From contig NC_092196.1 of NCBI RefSeq assembly GCF_043641665.1, positions 12,847,192 to 12,911,191 of the forward strand: 64,000 nt of DNA, in the 5' to 3' direction. Source of the DNA: Enoplosus armatus (lineage: Eukaryota > Chordata > Actinopteri > Centrarchiformes > Enoplosidae). Below the pieces are notes generated by a model. That model searched no databases. It was not told the origin of the DNA and was given only the letters and a program-made list of their open reading frames with translations. The position numbers and the translations under genes are program-made. Shown piece after piece: positions 44,784 to 58,000 of the stretch; the stretch's first letter is position 1; each line of letters opens with the position of its first letter.

Positions 44784-45251
44784 CAATGGTGGAGGAAGTA
44801 CTCAGATCTTTTACTTAAGTAAAAGTAGTGACACCACAGTACAGAAATACTATTCTATACTATTGAATAAGTAGTAAGTAGTAAGTAAATCCTGCATTCA
44901 AAATTTTAGTGAAGTCAAAAAAAGGTACAAAAGTATTAGCATCAAAATATAAGTACTAAAAGTAAAAGTACTCATTATGCAGAGTAGCCATTTAAAAATG
45001 GTACATATTATATTATTGGATTATGATTATTGATGCATTAATGTGTACATCACTTTAATGTTGCAGCTGGTAAAGGTTGGGATAATTGTAATTACTTAAC
45101 ATACTCCTGGGTAGCTTGTGAGTTTCCCTGCAGGGATCAATAAACTCTGACCTTATTTTTAACTGTAATAACACAGCATCATTTATTTGTTAATTCAAAA
45201 TGAATCGAAATTTATACTTATTTTAGTAAATGTTTTCACTTTCCACCGCTG
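44784..45251 (+). mobile_element. hAT-type element, diverged (family A, copy 4)
   Basis: Begins CAATGGTGGAGGAAGTACTC and ends TTTCCACCGCTG, both slightly mutated family A ends. The flanks GTAATCCC and GTAACGCC agree at six of eight positions, consistent with an aged 8-base duplication. The interior follows copy 1 (AAGTACTCATTATGCAGA, ATTATTGATGCATTAATG, GTTGCAGCTGGTAAAGG), except for about 43 inserted bases at 45118-45160. Confidence 0.75.
45118..45160 (+). mobile_element. LINE-tail-like insertion nested in family A copy 4
   Basis: Reads GAGTTTCCCTGCAGGGATCA followed by ATAAACTCTGACCTTATT. Relative to copy 1, the family sequence GGGTAGCTT...AAC is interrupted here. The insert resembles the LINE 3' end at 31790-31820 (TTTCC..GGGATCAATAAA), so it is probably a severely truncated LINE inserted after the hAT element. 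Confidence 0.4.
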
Positions 45252-47685
45252 GTAACGCCTTTGCTCTGTATCAGGGACACGCCCAACACTTAAAATTCAA
45301 GGGGAGCTCCACCAATTTGACACATCAAAGTCTATTTACAGGTCTTGGCGAGTACTCCTGCTCATGTGAAAAAAGATGTATAAAGCCTTTGTGGCTCCAG
45401 AGGGAGCTGTGTGCAATCTGAGGCTACAAATTTGAAAATGAAAAAAATCTAGTATAGTTTTTCTTTTTTAACTGCCCATCGTCAGTCCAACAATGTTATA
45501 GGAATGCAATGCTAAACTGGTGGAGTACTCAGTACACTGTGTTGCTGAATTTGTGCATTTTGTGTTTTACCGTATTCCATCAAGACTGCTGGCTTTCCTC
45601 GTTTTAGGGCCCGAATTTTGGTTGCTAGTCTTTGACTCTTCCCCTTTCCCTCTGAGAAGATGTCTTATGGAAAGCCATAAAAAGCAAAAAAAACTGTCCA
45701 CTTCCACAGTGCATCTACACTGATGCCTGATTACACACTCAGCCATTCCGTGTCATGTGTGTATTTGGTTGTTGTGTGTGTTTTACTGAAATGTGAACTT
45801 GATTTGCATAAAAGCTTGAGAATGTCTTGCCCATCTGTTTAAAACAAGCACTTAATCGAAAACAAATCAGAATTGGATTTCTGTCTAATGTTTGTACTTT
45901 TGAGATAACCTCCCTGGCGGATCCAATCAAAAAATCCATCTGACTAACTAGCAAAAATAACTTCATCTTAGTAGCGTTTATCCAGAACAACACTGGCTCC
46001 AGTGCTGGAGTACAGATGAAGAAAACAGTGCCAGTAATAAATATTGACCTCTAGCCATCCATTCACACCAGAGCGCTATAGCTTTCCAGTTCAAACACCG
46101 GCAGACAGAAGGGGTAGAAAGGCTGGTGACGTGGTTACTTGAAATGAAAACATTTTATTTAGTTTCAGAGCTCTTTTAGACTTTGTTTGCAAATGCTAAA
46201 ATCTTTGGCGCGCTCATTCTTATGGCAGTTAAAATGCTTCGCCAAAAGCAGAGACTATGTCACGTTAAAGGCGAGTTCATCTGTTTAAACATCTCCAGTT
46301 CAGTGAGTAGTGCGTAATGATCAGGGATTCTCAAAGACAACTTTTGCCAGTGTAATTATAGAACTAAACAAGGGGAGGCAAAGTGAAATAAGTAGTAAGT
46401 AAAATGTGTTGGGCTTGAGAAAAGTGTGTGTGTTTTCAAGAGACAACTGAAATTCTTAGAAAAAAAATACTATACTTCGTTGTGAGTAGTTTGAAAAACT
46501 ATGAAACCATTGGAGATGGTGACGGCTAGGAACCTGTAAGACTTCCTGTACATACTGTGAAATCATGTCTTGTTTTCTTGAGGGCATGAAAGTACCGTAT
46601 TCTGCAAGTGGCAGCTGATATCAGTTCACGTGTAACACTTTAGTTGTTTAAAGTGTCAGGAGGTCAGTTGCAGTGTGGTGGATTGCGAATAGGTGCTCGT
46701 GTAGATATCAGCAGGATATGCTGCTGTCACAGCACTCGACACTGACTATTACTGTATCAGAGAATGAACTAAGAGAGGTACACACTGCCACCCAGTGTAG
46801 TGAAGTGGACTGTGTTCGGGTTGGGAAATTAAAATTCACCTGCGAAATAGCTGCCAAGATTACATTTTAGCATTTTGGTTACAATTGTTACCATAATTTT
46901 TTTAATTATTTTAGTATAGGCCATATACTTTTTAACCATTCACTGGGCTCATCGGCTCTTTTCAACAGACATTGATACTTGTCATAGCAGTTACACTTCA
47001 GACTAGTGTTATTTAATGATACCTCAGTTTCATGTATGTCTCCCAGTGAGCCAGCATGCACTATATCCCTGGACCCTGGAGCTAGATTGAATATAGTCAT
47101 CATTCAGTCATCAAGTTTGCTCCATGGGAAAAGGTTTATATATTTTTTCCTTCCCGTCATATTCTTGATCCCTAGCTACAATAGACCTTTTTCACACACA
47201 GTAGGAAAAGCACTGTTGATAATGATGATTTTATTATAATTATATGATTATGATGGCTGAATTTAGCTGCTTTAGTTTCAGGGTCATGGTATTGCGTATG
47301 CTGCCTTACTGTCATACTGCTGTGAGTCAGGTATCCATTCAAATGTTTCGTCTGTCGCAATATTTCAAGCAATCACATGCTTCATGTACGTCATGATTAA
47401 TTCCTGATTAAGTCAGTCTCCACTGCACTTAGTTTTGTTTTTATTGATACATAACACATCAGTCAAGCATAAAAACTTGCATATAAATGTGCATAAAAAC
47501 AGGTGGATGGAAACACACTTATATATTTTATAAAAGTGGCCTATTGAGTCATCTCTGCTCCATCGAAGGTAACTGAGATGAAAACATCATTGATACCAAA
47601 TAATGAACTCAATTCACTATACTTTCAATTCTTAGTCACAAACATCAGATGTTTGTGGGATAATACTGACTTCTGGACATTACAT

Positions 47686-47820
47686 AATTAACACTTTTAT
47701 CCAAACTGACAATTTGGGGTACAGTATCTTGCTGAAGGGCACTTGACATTGCTGGAAATTCAACCACTAACCTTACAATCATCGGCCAACCCCCTCTACC
47801 ATCTGATTTACTGAATCTCA
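47686..47820 (+). repeat. SINE-like dispersed fish repeat
   Basis: The order CTTTTATCCAAACTGACA, TTTGGGGTACAGTATCTTGC, GGGCACTTGACAT, then CCACTAACCTTACAATCATC and CCCCTCTACCATCTGA resembles a very common fish repeat ('cttttatccaaagcgactta...cagtatcttgcccaaggacac...ctctacctcctgagc'). This copy is diverged. The class is not determined. Confidence 0.5.
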
Positions 47821-48329
47821 CATTTCTCTCAATACAATTGTAGTCAACAAAGATATTGTCAAGTTTTTATTTTCATCAACATTTTCAAAAATCATGTCAG
47901 AAAACAAAGATAGTAAAACAACAAACATCTATATATATATATATATATATTAAATACATTCTAAAATATGGCTGGAGGCACTCTATTGAGCTGATACAGG
48001 ACACATAGGTGACCAAGCCTTTTAGACCTTGCTTTCTAAAATGTTTCTCTATTAATTGCAAATTGCACACATCACAAAACCAGTGGTTTAGACATTACAT
48101 TTAAACTATTGCTACAGGATAAATTGTATACAGGTTAAGGTTGTCCTCTGTGCTGCACACCATTAAAGTCTGGACAGCTTTTGATGGGTGTCAGGAGTAT
48201 GTAATCAATTCAGTAAGTCATGTGAGAGACTGAATCAAAATACAAAAAGTTCTCCCTTAAAAGGGCGGTGCTGGCTAAGGGTATACTAGAGGCTACTGCT
48301 CACATTTTACAAAAAGCAGTGTTGGATAG

Positions 48330-48535
48330 GTTACTTAGAGGAAAACTCTGGCATTTTGTGAAATACAGTTGTTTTGCTCTCATATCCAGAGTTAGATGAG
48401 AAGAATCATGTCAGTTTCAGTGTGACGTTCTTGGCCTAGCTGTGCACAAAGACTGGAAGCAGAGGGAAGGCAGATAGCCCAGCTCTGTAAAAAGTGAAAC
48501 AACATGTTTTCCAACAACTCCAAAGCTGTCTGAAG
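48330..48535 (+). repeat. dispersed fish repeat, diverged
   Basis: Contains CAGAGTTAGATGAGAAGAAT and CACAAAGACTGGAAGCAGAG, followed by AGCCCAGCTCTGTAAAAAGT. These are diverged forms of a dispersed acanthomorph repeat containing 'gagttagatgagaagat...aaagactggaaacaggg...agcctggctctgtccaaag'. It is non-coding, with approximate edges. Confidence 0.5.
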
Positions 48536-49962
48536 GAGCGGTTTGCTGACACGTTGGGGCTGGGTTTAGGCAGTGCACATAGCACTCATATCACAAATTA
48601 AATGCATTGCATCCTCTCATCTGACTGTGTGTAAACAGATAGAAACAGGCATTATTATAAGATTTTTGCATGATTTTTGTTTGGGTGTCACATGAGTTTT
48701 CTTGTTCCGCATATGAATATTCCAATAAGTAATCTTTGCATTTTTTTCAGAAATATCTGTTATCTTAATCCATTATTTTGTTCTAATCATACCACCCAAC
48801 TCTGAACATGAGAACAACGTATAAAGGGATACAGAGTGCAGTATGGTATAAGGCCCCTAGGCAGAACAGCAGAGAAGCACTTTCTGAGTTCACACCTGGT
48901 TCATTAAAAGTTATGTATAGTCCATCAAATGCTTTAAATGTGCTCCCCCTTTGGTTTCTTGCTTGTCCCTGATATGGATATATGACGGTTCTACTGATGT
49001 TCTTTGTTCCCAAACGTGTCTGATCTCTGTATTTCTATATGTGTTACACATCTATATCACAAAATGTATTTCAGTGTTTGCAGTGATGCTGAATTAAGTC
49101 CTCTTTGGATATACATTGCGCAGCATTGCAGATGTACAGTCTATTTGCTCCAGTCCACTTAATTTGCTTCATATAGTGCTTTTATGGAAGCTGTAAATGG
49201 TCCATTAGGATAAATGAAAACACCATTGGCACCAGCCATTGCTGTCTTTGAAGACAATGGTGCATTAGCTTGGTGCTTAGAGTAGTGTAGTAATGACTGT
49301 TCTTACAGAACATGTCAAAGTATTGAAATCATTTAAAAGCTGTAAGCAAACATAGTCACCTTCACCAAATGAAGTTAATTTTGTGTCTATAAATGAGTAT
49401 CCCTGTTTTTTTTTTTTTTTTTTTTAAATGAACCTAAGGATGCAGCCACACTGATCCGTCATTGTCTGTTTTTCACTGAATTTCAGTTTCCTTTTGTTGC
49501 CCTTCATGGCCATGCTTTCTGAATAGGCTAAACATAAAATGTGTCAAAGGCAGCAACACTCTTTCTCTTTGTTCAGTGACTGATCAGTGTGGCTGCCCTC
49601 AAAGATATTTGGTTGTCACTGTGCCTATATTGAACAAAGTGTATCTGAAAGAATTGGGACAGTCACTGTCTTATTCCTTATTTGTGAAAGTACACATTTT
49701 CACACTGTTCACATGTGTTGTTTGGTGTTGGCATTGTCATTTGAAAGACAAAACATTAACATTTACAAGAAAAAAAACACACATATCTTCCTAAAGTGTT
49801 CACTTCTTCCCAATTAAAAAAAACCCCAAAACAAAACATGGTATCGGGCACCTAGCAGCTAGTATAAAAACCGGAGGGAAAATGTTACCCGGTCAGTCCG
49901 CTTCATTTGAGCTGATAGAAGCCGGTCCTTGCTCCCTCTTTGAGGACCCTGATTGAAGGGGA

Positions 49963-52900
49963 TCAGTACTCCCACAGAGAAGGTGCATCAACGGTTGTAC
50001 CATCACCCATAAGCGTACCTCCCTGGTCTCCACGAAGGTACTTGCCATTAGAGCCCTTGATGGCGATGCGTCCATGTTCCAGGAACTCAAGGAAAAAGTC
50101 CTCTGGCTTCTCTCCATCTGAGCACACTAGGCCACTGCTAGAGACGTACCAAAACTTTCCGTTCACACCTGCAGATGTCAGTGTAGTTAGCCATTTGTGC
50201 CATATTTTAGTAGATGCCAAGTTAAAACAGGATACAGATATAGGAATTTAGTATGTTGTGCACACATGAAAACACTCACTTTTAACATTGTAGGCGCCAT
50301 CATTGAAGATCAATGAGAAAATGTCATAGACGGATCGATTTGCGTCCAGAGTGTTGGAGTTCTTGTGGTGACACACAAAGCCGTTCTCTCCACTAAGGAT
50401 CAGCATAGGGCGGTTGATGAGTTTCATCAGGAATAATTCATCATCACCTGCAATGAAGGATAAATGATGTTCATCTGTTGTGCACGGGTCAACAAAGCTG
50501 TACCTGTGGCAGCATTTTCAAACAAACACAGCACTGAATCTCAAGTGGCTCGCCTGAAAGCACTTACCGACTGCATCGCTGACTGCTGAGAGCTGCCCAT
50601 TCTTCTTTGTACACACATACTTTCCATTACTTGCTTTGAGTGCTACCCTCTGTCCTCGCCACTCAATGTCAAACATTGTGTTGACCTCTCTGGGAAAAGG
50701 AAGGCATGGATGGGCAGATGGAGAGGTTCAGGTAAGAGGTATGTGAAAACATCTAAGAAAGCTCCTCTTTTAAAGCCCTTAGTGCTACTTACACTTCTGT
50801 GGCAGTGGACTGGATCTCTCCGTGAGTCACTAAAGTCCAGTAGGATCCGCCATTGGTCCTGAACATAGACTTTTTGCTCTCCTTATCAATCTCCATCTGG
50901 AAGGTCTCCATGTCTGTCTCCACATCCTGATTGGCTGAAATACTCACTCCTGGTAATAAGGGAAGAAAAGACAGCCTTGATGATTGTGCCTTTGTTTGAA
51001 ATAAATTATGGGTCACAATGTTGCATCCTCTTGAATGTCATTTGCTTCCTCTTGAATGTCATTTACTCTCTCAGGCATTGCCAAAGACACTTTTGTGTGC
51101 GTAATACAGTATCCAACATTTAATTACATCCATGCCCTCTCTGTTGTTGCACCACATAATACAGCGTGCTACCTACAATGACTCACGCAGGTGTTTTTAG
51201 GTCACACAGCATTTCATTTGGCAGATTAATAAAATGTCCTGATGATCATATATTCACATTAAGTCCTGAGTAATTTCAGTATTACCTGAATTATTTTGGT
51301 TGTTGATTTTGCCAGCACTAGACCTGGGTTCTAGCAACTTAAGTGTTAAAATTGTTACCCACTATAGTGGATGTCACCACCTGAAGGTGCTTTGGCATGG
51401 TGTTGCTTCAGGCCTCCTGCTGCGCAGATGAGCCTCTAATTTGTGATCTTCTCTACTAATGCACGGGCATGTCCAAGGCAAAAGCAAATGCTAACATACT
51501 TGATGACACGTTGGATTTATGGCATTTAATCATATTTATTACATCATGCTATCCCACCATGAAATCATGTCATCATTGGAATCTATTTCACTGTTGTAGT
51601 TTATAGGGGAGTGCCCAAAAAGAAAATATTTTGGGCAGAGGATCACTTAAAACAATAAACCTGCTTTGTTGTGATCTGCAAGCTGTGGATGTTCCCTTGC
51701 CTCGCTTTGTGATCCTTTGCTCTTAAGCAAATTTGATGTGATCATCTCATGCGATGTTTTGCATACTAAGGATTAGTCTAAGTAAAGCTAAACGCAACAC
51801 AGAATAACATCCAAAACTTTCTTAAATTGTGCCCATCTTTCCGGTTAGTCAGTTAGTGCCCTGTTCTCTAAACCCGAATGCCTCACTTTCAGCCAATCTA
51901 GTGTTATGTACTTAATCCACATGTATTAACTCTGTCTGGTGGGGTGTGTCAGGTGGTGAAGAATACACGGACACATATAACTGAACTGTGTCTGCTGTAG
52001 TTCAAATTAGATGCCACAGAAATATCCTTCAACCTTTCTCTTAAGCCTGTTACAACCCTAATCCCCCTCAGTCACCCCTCCACCCTTCCTGTTCATTCGC
52101 TTGCTGTAATTCCCTGAGTGGTGAAATGCAAATCTGCACTGCAGGGCCCACTAAGCAGCTTTCGGTGCCTTGTTCCTTAAAAAACGTGGAACTGCCACAA
52201 GGCCAAACTCTACAGTTAGAAATTAAATTCTTTGCCCTATATTAAGGGGATGGAGTGCCAGGTTGTTGAAATATTGCCCTGATAGTGACCTTTTTTAATG
52301 CAGAATTTTATTCATGCATAAGCACAATTATAACTGCAGTCTAAAGATAGTTTGAGAACCTCATTCCTCAGATATGCTATAGTAGTGCATGTGCATTGTA
52401 CAGCTAATTTACAACTACACCAGTAAAGATCTCCTCTCCTAAGAACTGTTAGTTGTTTTAATTTAATTTTAAATGCAACAGAACACAATTTGCTCCCCTA
52501 TCCCTCTTGAACAATTATACAGGACAAAGCAGAGCACACCATGCAGGCTGACAAGAGACCTTGTAACTGATCTGTCTGTTAAGGCCTGGCTGTAGCTCTT
52601 TTTTGCTGCCACCTCATTGCCACACTGGCCAACTATAGATCCACATAATTTGGAGAATTTCACTCGATGGATGACGGTAAAGAGCAAGTAGCTGCAAGGC
52701 TTTAAGTCCATTGATGGTAATTGACACCCATGGGGCGCAGACCTGCCCCGCCAGTCATTTGCACGCTGCTTAATCTTCAATAGACGCACAGTGGAAATGA
52801 CAAAGCCCATTACCACAATTACCTCCACAGTATGGTTGTCAACCATTCTGGATCCAGCATGTTGACAGGAAAGGCTGGCTTTCTCTCATTATCTGGTAAA

Positions 52901-54721
52901 TTTGGATACTGCCATGTAACTGCAAAGTTTCAATTGTCTCAAGTTCATTTGAATCCCTGATTACTATACAGAGTGTGATATTTTAATCAAACAGCTGGAC
53001 TGCTGCACCCAGGAATGTACTGTATTCTTACTGCACTGTAAGACACACCATGTACTCTACTGTGCTATGTTGTTTAGCTGTTTTATAGACTAAGGCTAGA
53101 CTCGTAGCTAACCTCAATACCTAAACCTGCTAATGTAGTTTTCTAATAGCTTTGCAAAACTCTTTGACCTGAAAATTCAGGGAAACAGAATGTAGAACTA
53201 AATCTGAGGACCACTGATCTGAAATTAACAATACCTGAAAGTTGACTATTGCATTTAACCACAGACTGTGAAAGTAAACTGTAACAAGGATAGCAAGAAA
53301 CATTTACAACAATATTTATCTGACCAAGAGGATAAGAGTCATTTAAGAAAGCTGCTCTCTGAAGGATCTGAAAATGGTCTCGCCTAGTCTCGCATGCTAA
53401 CACTGTGGAAAAGTGTACAAGGATTTACAGCAGCTGCACAGTGATTGCGAAATCATAGTAAAGGAAATTGCTGTGTCTTTAATTTTGTCAAAAGTGATGC
53501 ATTAACCATGATGTTACGTTCTTCTCTCCCTAAGAGTGAACTCGTGGAGCCTCTGAAAGTAGTTCTATCTATATTTAGCTTTCATGTTTGCCATTTTGTT
53601 TTTGTTTTCATGCCCATTTGTTACCATGAAGACACTTTTACCTCGCCTCATTTTGAAATGTATTTGCAAACAATCAAATCTCATTCAGTAGCCTCAATTA
53701 CTTTCAACAATGAAAGTCATTTCCACTTTAAGGCTCCTCGATGCTTACTACTGGATTGTGAATATCGTACTGCAAATGCACAACTCCAATCCATTTTCAC
53801 TATGAAACTATTACGATTTGTAAATATCAAACTTTCCCTTGTTATCATTAGATAAAGAGGTGTGATTACATGAAAAGTCGGCATCACAGGCTGATTACCT
53901 TGCTTGACTGAGACAAATCTTTTATTGGCGGCTTGAAAGACTACTTGTGGATGACTCTCTTCAAGATCGAACAGCTCATCTTTTCCAGGCTTGGAGCACC
54001 GACCAGATCGCAGTGTTCCTGTGGGACCCACTGGGGTCAGATATTTCCCATCACAGTCCTTAAAGGCCAGCTTGCCAGATTTCAACTCCAGTGTGAAGCT
54101 AGTAGCATTGGTGTTCTCCTTCACCAGTTTGCCATCATTGCTGAGGAAACGGCTGTCACAGGTCTTCAGGCTGTACTTGCCGTCCAGGTATACCAAGGTG
54201 ACCAGGGAGTCCACTCCCCAGGGAATGTTGCTGTCCACTGAGATCTCTCCATCTGAAGCAGACAGATGGGCATAGCGCTTGCGTGCCACACTAAGCAAGC
54301 TGGCCTGTGGGTGTAAAGCCAAATGGACGGCCCACAGCTCTTGTTCCCCAATGGCTTGGGCAAAGCAGGACAGGTAGTCAGCCGAGCCTCCAAAGTAACG
54401 CAGGTAAGGCTCTGATTGCAGTGCCCAGCGACCATCAGATTGGGGCACAATAAGGAAACGGCATTCAGGGTCCGGCTTCTCTGCCCCACATATTATCTTC
54501 CCATCTTTGTCAGAGGCCAGATAGCGTCCCAGGTGGCTGCGTAGGAACACTACTTGGCCATCTTGCTCGTCCTGCTCTAAGGTCCAGATCTGTTTCTTTT
54601 TCATGCTGATGCCCGAGGCGTTCACCTTGAAGCCGAAGGCCTCAGCCGTGAGGTAGCGATTCTCATAGTTGATGAGGCCAAACTGCAGCTTCAGGGCCTT
54701 GCTAATTCCGTTTGTGGGCAT
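49963..54721 (-). CDS. fscn2: fascin-2, actin-bundling protein, 5 exons
   Basis: Cross-links actin filaments into tight parallel bundles, known in photoreceptors and hair-cell stereocilia. Coding exons are 54721-53899, 50949-50793, 50689-50568, 50447-50280 and 50168-49963, all GT-AG, totalling 1,476 bases and 491 residues, close to human FSCN2 (492). The fold is four beta-trefoils of about 120-130 residues. Exon 1 carries the first two. The start MPTNG matches the family, and an in-frame ATG ten codons upstream (54751) is probably untranslated. S39, before KKKQIW, aligns with the PKC-regulated actin-site serine of fascin-1. FSCN2 rather than FSCN1 is indicated by [58 protein letters not shown] and FVCHHKNSN. 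It ends SLWEY like other fascins. The exon 3 acceptor is chosen at 50690 because only AGAGGTC keeps the frame and the family spacing. Which teleost paralogue (fscn2a or fscn2b) is undetermined. Confidence 0.96.
50950..53898 (-). other. fscn2 intron 1
   Basis: A 2,949-base phase 1 intron with donor GGTAATC at 53898 and acceptor TATTACCAG ending at 50950. It contains a 125-codon minus-strand frame at 52469-52846 without recognisable domain or family. Introns 2-4 are compact: 50690-50792 (103 bases), 50448-50567 (120) and 50169-50279 (111). Confidence 0.9.
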
Positions 54722-54959
54722 GCTTGAACAGGCCACACGTAACGATTGCAAGTAAAGATGTTCAGGACAAGCAAGGGAAAGGGTGATTAGGGAAAGCAGG
54801 CATGAGAGTGAAAAGCAAAAATAAAATGCTTGATTTCTCCCTTCTTCTGTCTCTCAAGCCGTAAATCAGTTCCACTGCTCTCCCTTGATAGTTTGTTTAG
54901 TGTTCCTTCCTTCTCCTGTCACTTTCTCTCTCTCCCCAGAGGGCTTGCACAGGCACTTG

Positions 54960-55055
54960 CTCTCTGTTCCTTAATGAGTTAGGATTAAAATCAGTAGGAC
55001 ACAGCTCCTCAATCCAACAAGCCGCTGACGTCACATACCAGTGCACCAATCACAA
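54960..55055 (-). promoter_or_regulatory. candidate fscn2 promoter with CRX-type, CRE and CCAAT sites
   Basis: About 240-330 bases upstream of the fscn2 ATG. On the minus strand TTAATCC (54982-54988) matches the OTX/CRX homeodomain site used by photoreceptor genes, next to CTCATTAA. A perfect palindromic CRE, TGACGTCA, lies at 55026-55033 and an inverted CCAAT box at 55046-55050. The surrounding minus strand is purine-rich. No TATA box is seen. Function is inferred from motifs only. Confidence 0.4.
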
Positions 55056-58000
55056 ACCTCCCCTCCTCCCTCTCCTTCTCCGGTACACACTCAGCACAGA
55101 TTCATTCTCTATCTCTTCCATATCGTCCCCCTTACTCTCATCTCTTTCTTTTCTCCTCCACCCTTGTCTTCCTTCCCTGTAACTCACACTGACACAATAA
55201 TTTGTTAACCTGACTCCCTATTGGTTGTTACTCTCATATTTAGGTCCATATACTAGTAGCCACTCCATCCAGCCAGAGGATTATCCTAGCTTTGATCTGC
55301 TGGCGAGCCACAGCCTAATTGGAAAATGTCCAGAAAGTAAAGGTGCCTTTGGTTGCTTCCCACTGCTTCTCCTTCTCTTTTGAGTCCCTTTTCAAACAGA
55401 TTTCGTCTACGATTAATTGGGTTTTTTATGGGCGAGTTTGTGTAAATATAAGCATATTTTGAATAACCTTTTCTATCCACCAATAAGCATTCTGCTTGTT
55501 AAAGACTTGATGTAAAGATTAAAATTGTATTCACAAAGAGCCTCTTTCACATTGCATTGAACCAGTGCATGGCTGACTGATTTAGATGCATAGTCTTAAC
55601 TCCCAAAGCAGTACAAAGGCTTCTTTCTTAAAGTTATTACCCCAGTTTGCCACATGCAGCCCCAGAGGAGCTATATCGAACATTATGTTTGTTTACTTCA
55701 GAGATATTTAAACCTGTGACGTCTGTAAGCTTAGCAAAGAGAAATTTGAATAACATATTTGAATGTACAAGCATGGCTCATTTGCCTCTTACCCATCTCC
55801 ACTTTCACCTCTGTTGATTCTTAACCTTATTCTTTCTATTACTTCCAGTCCCACCTCTGTTATTCCGTCAGTTAATTGATAACCAAGGACGCGACTCCAT
55901 GCCCCATGACCTTTGTCACAGTGCACGCCAAGATCAACCTTTGTAAGAGCATTATCACCCTCTTTCACTAAGGTTCCTGGGGATGTTGAGGGTAATGCCA
56001 AGGAGAATATATTGTTAATACCAAAACCACAAAAGTGTGTTATTCAAACTATAGCACAAAGCGAAATCCTTAGGGTATTAATTCTACTTGATAATCTTTA
56101 AAGGCAACGCTCTCATCTATTAGCCTTGACAGTTACGAGTGATTAACATAGTGATCCCAGACCACCATAGGGGGTTAACGCGCTAACGTTAATCTAAGGA
56201 CAAAGGTTGGTTGTAGCCCAAAGCTAAAACGAAGCAGTTTGTGGAGCACAAACATATGTAGTTTGTTAATGTGTGTATAATAGCTGAAGGACAGTATTCC
56301 TTTTATTGGGGTTAGATTCTCAGTGTTTAAATCATGGTCATACAGGGTTAGGAGCTCAGATTTGAGTAGAACCTCTGCTCTTTGTTGAAAGCCAGGCTAG
56401 GTATTTTAAGATCCCAGTATGCTTCATCAGAACTGCTTGTTGGATGGTCGGATAGCTTCGGAAATGTGCGCTGTTATTTTAACAAAATTGCGCCCTCCCC
56501 CCTCTCTGTTACAGTTTTCACTTTTTCACTATTTTTCTTCTTTTTCGAGCAAAACCTGACCCTTTTCAGGATGCCTCTCAGACCCCTCCCTGTGGAGGCT
56601 AACTTGGGGACCCAAAAGAAGGATACAGGTCGAGTTATGCTCCAAAACGAAGTCATTCTTTTGTCGTGTTGTCCGACCAGGTCTGACGGCAAAAGTGCTT
56701 TTAGCTGTTCCAAAAGGCCACACTCAAAGGTTGGGTGAAAAGCCTGCTGTCATAGAGAGGGGCAAGACGCGATCATCGTTCAAATATGGGGATAAGCACA
56801 CTAATTTGGGATGACATTCATAGTGTTGCATCCGTTTGTACATGCGAAAAGTGACAGAAGTAATTGTGTGGAGAATCAAAAAAGAGAGCTTGGGAGAGAA
56901 TGTAAAATCCTGCCTACTCTCTTGCCTCTGCACACCTGTCCAATGGCTGTGTGATGTGGCCGTGATTTTTTGGATTGTCAGTTTCAAAAAGTTACAGAAA
57001 TTGTGGTATGCAGCAGAACCTCAATTCAGATTTCAAAAAGGTGTGAAAGATTGTGACATGTGGCCTGGGATCTCAGTAATTGCTGGGTATTGCTACTGTG
57101 ACACAGAAGTTGTTAAGCATATCACAAACATATACTTTATAGTTACACTCCCAATTGCTATATACACTTGATAGCAAAGTTGATAAAGCTTACTTAAACA
57201 TACGGAACAATCTGAGTTCTTACAAAGTCATACAATGTAAATGGAGACCACATCGTCACTGTCGCCTTCATGAATTTGACATACATTCAATCCACGGTGT
57301 GTTGCATTAGCTTATATTTCCTTCCAGCGAGCTGTGTGGGCACTGTTGGTGAAAGTGGCAATACATAAAGGGGGCTCATACTGCACTTCTAATCTGTCTA
57401 ATAGGACTATTTTTCAGCTCTTTAGGTGAAATTCTGTTGACTCTCCATTTTCATTTGAAACAACTCTGTCCACTTCAAAAGTCATTATTTCAAGTATTTT
57501 CTTTGAGGTCATCAGAAAAGTATTATCTCTAACAACCTGAAAAAAAAATCATCAAACGGTAATGTACACCAAGAATAACCTCTCAATTGTCTGTAATCAG
57601 AATCTCATTCTTCAAACTTGACGAAGCATTGGTTGGTCTTCTCTTACTTGCCTGGAATTGTGCGATTAAACAGCCAAAGAAAAAAACGTCACACCTTCAC
57701 ATTAACCCCAACCACATATACAGTATACATATTCATGTGTTTCCATGCTGTGCTCACTGGGTGGCAGCATTGCCTTGTACCAGTACACAGTTGTGGTTTA
57801 CTATTACAGGTAGATGAAGTGTTACCATGAATAGAGGTCTAAATTACTACTATACTTGGAATACAATATTGTCTAAGAGGATTCTTTTTGTATTTCAGTT
57901 GCAGAAATACATTTCGTGGTATTCTAGTCATGAGGATCATATATCCATCCGTTTATCTCTATACACAATGTACCCATAGTGAGATAGTGAGCATTGAGGC

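Larger units (their letters stand above)
45252..49962. other. intergenic interval downstream of fscn2
   Basis: Contains the repeats at 47686 and 48330, a short (AT)n tract at 47930-47950, a 20-base T run at 49406-49425, and probably the fscn2 3' untranslated region near 49962. No clear minus-strand polyadenylation signal was found close to the stop. No other gene was recognised. Confidence 0.5.

Noticed and set aside
52469..52846. 125-codon minus-strand frame in fscn2 intron 1
   Set aside because: No recognisable domain, and the fscn2 exons join perfectly without it.
53933..54275. Plus-strand frames of 94-102 codons
   Set aside because: Antisense shadows of fscn2 exon 1.
54722..54751. Ten-codon upstream extension of fscn2 ([10 protein letters not shown])
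   Set aside because: The family start is MPTNG at 54721, and the extension has no counterpart in known fascins.
56474..56738. Overlapping frames on both strands near 56382-56738
   Set aside because: No domain, no splice partners, and a run of T and C explains part of the open length.
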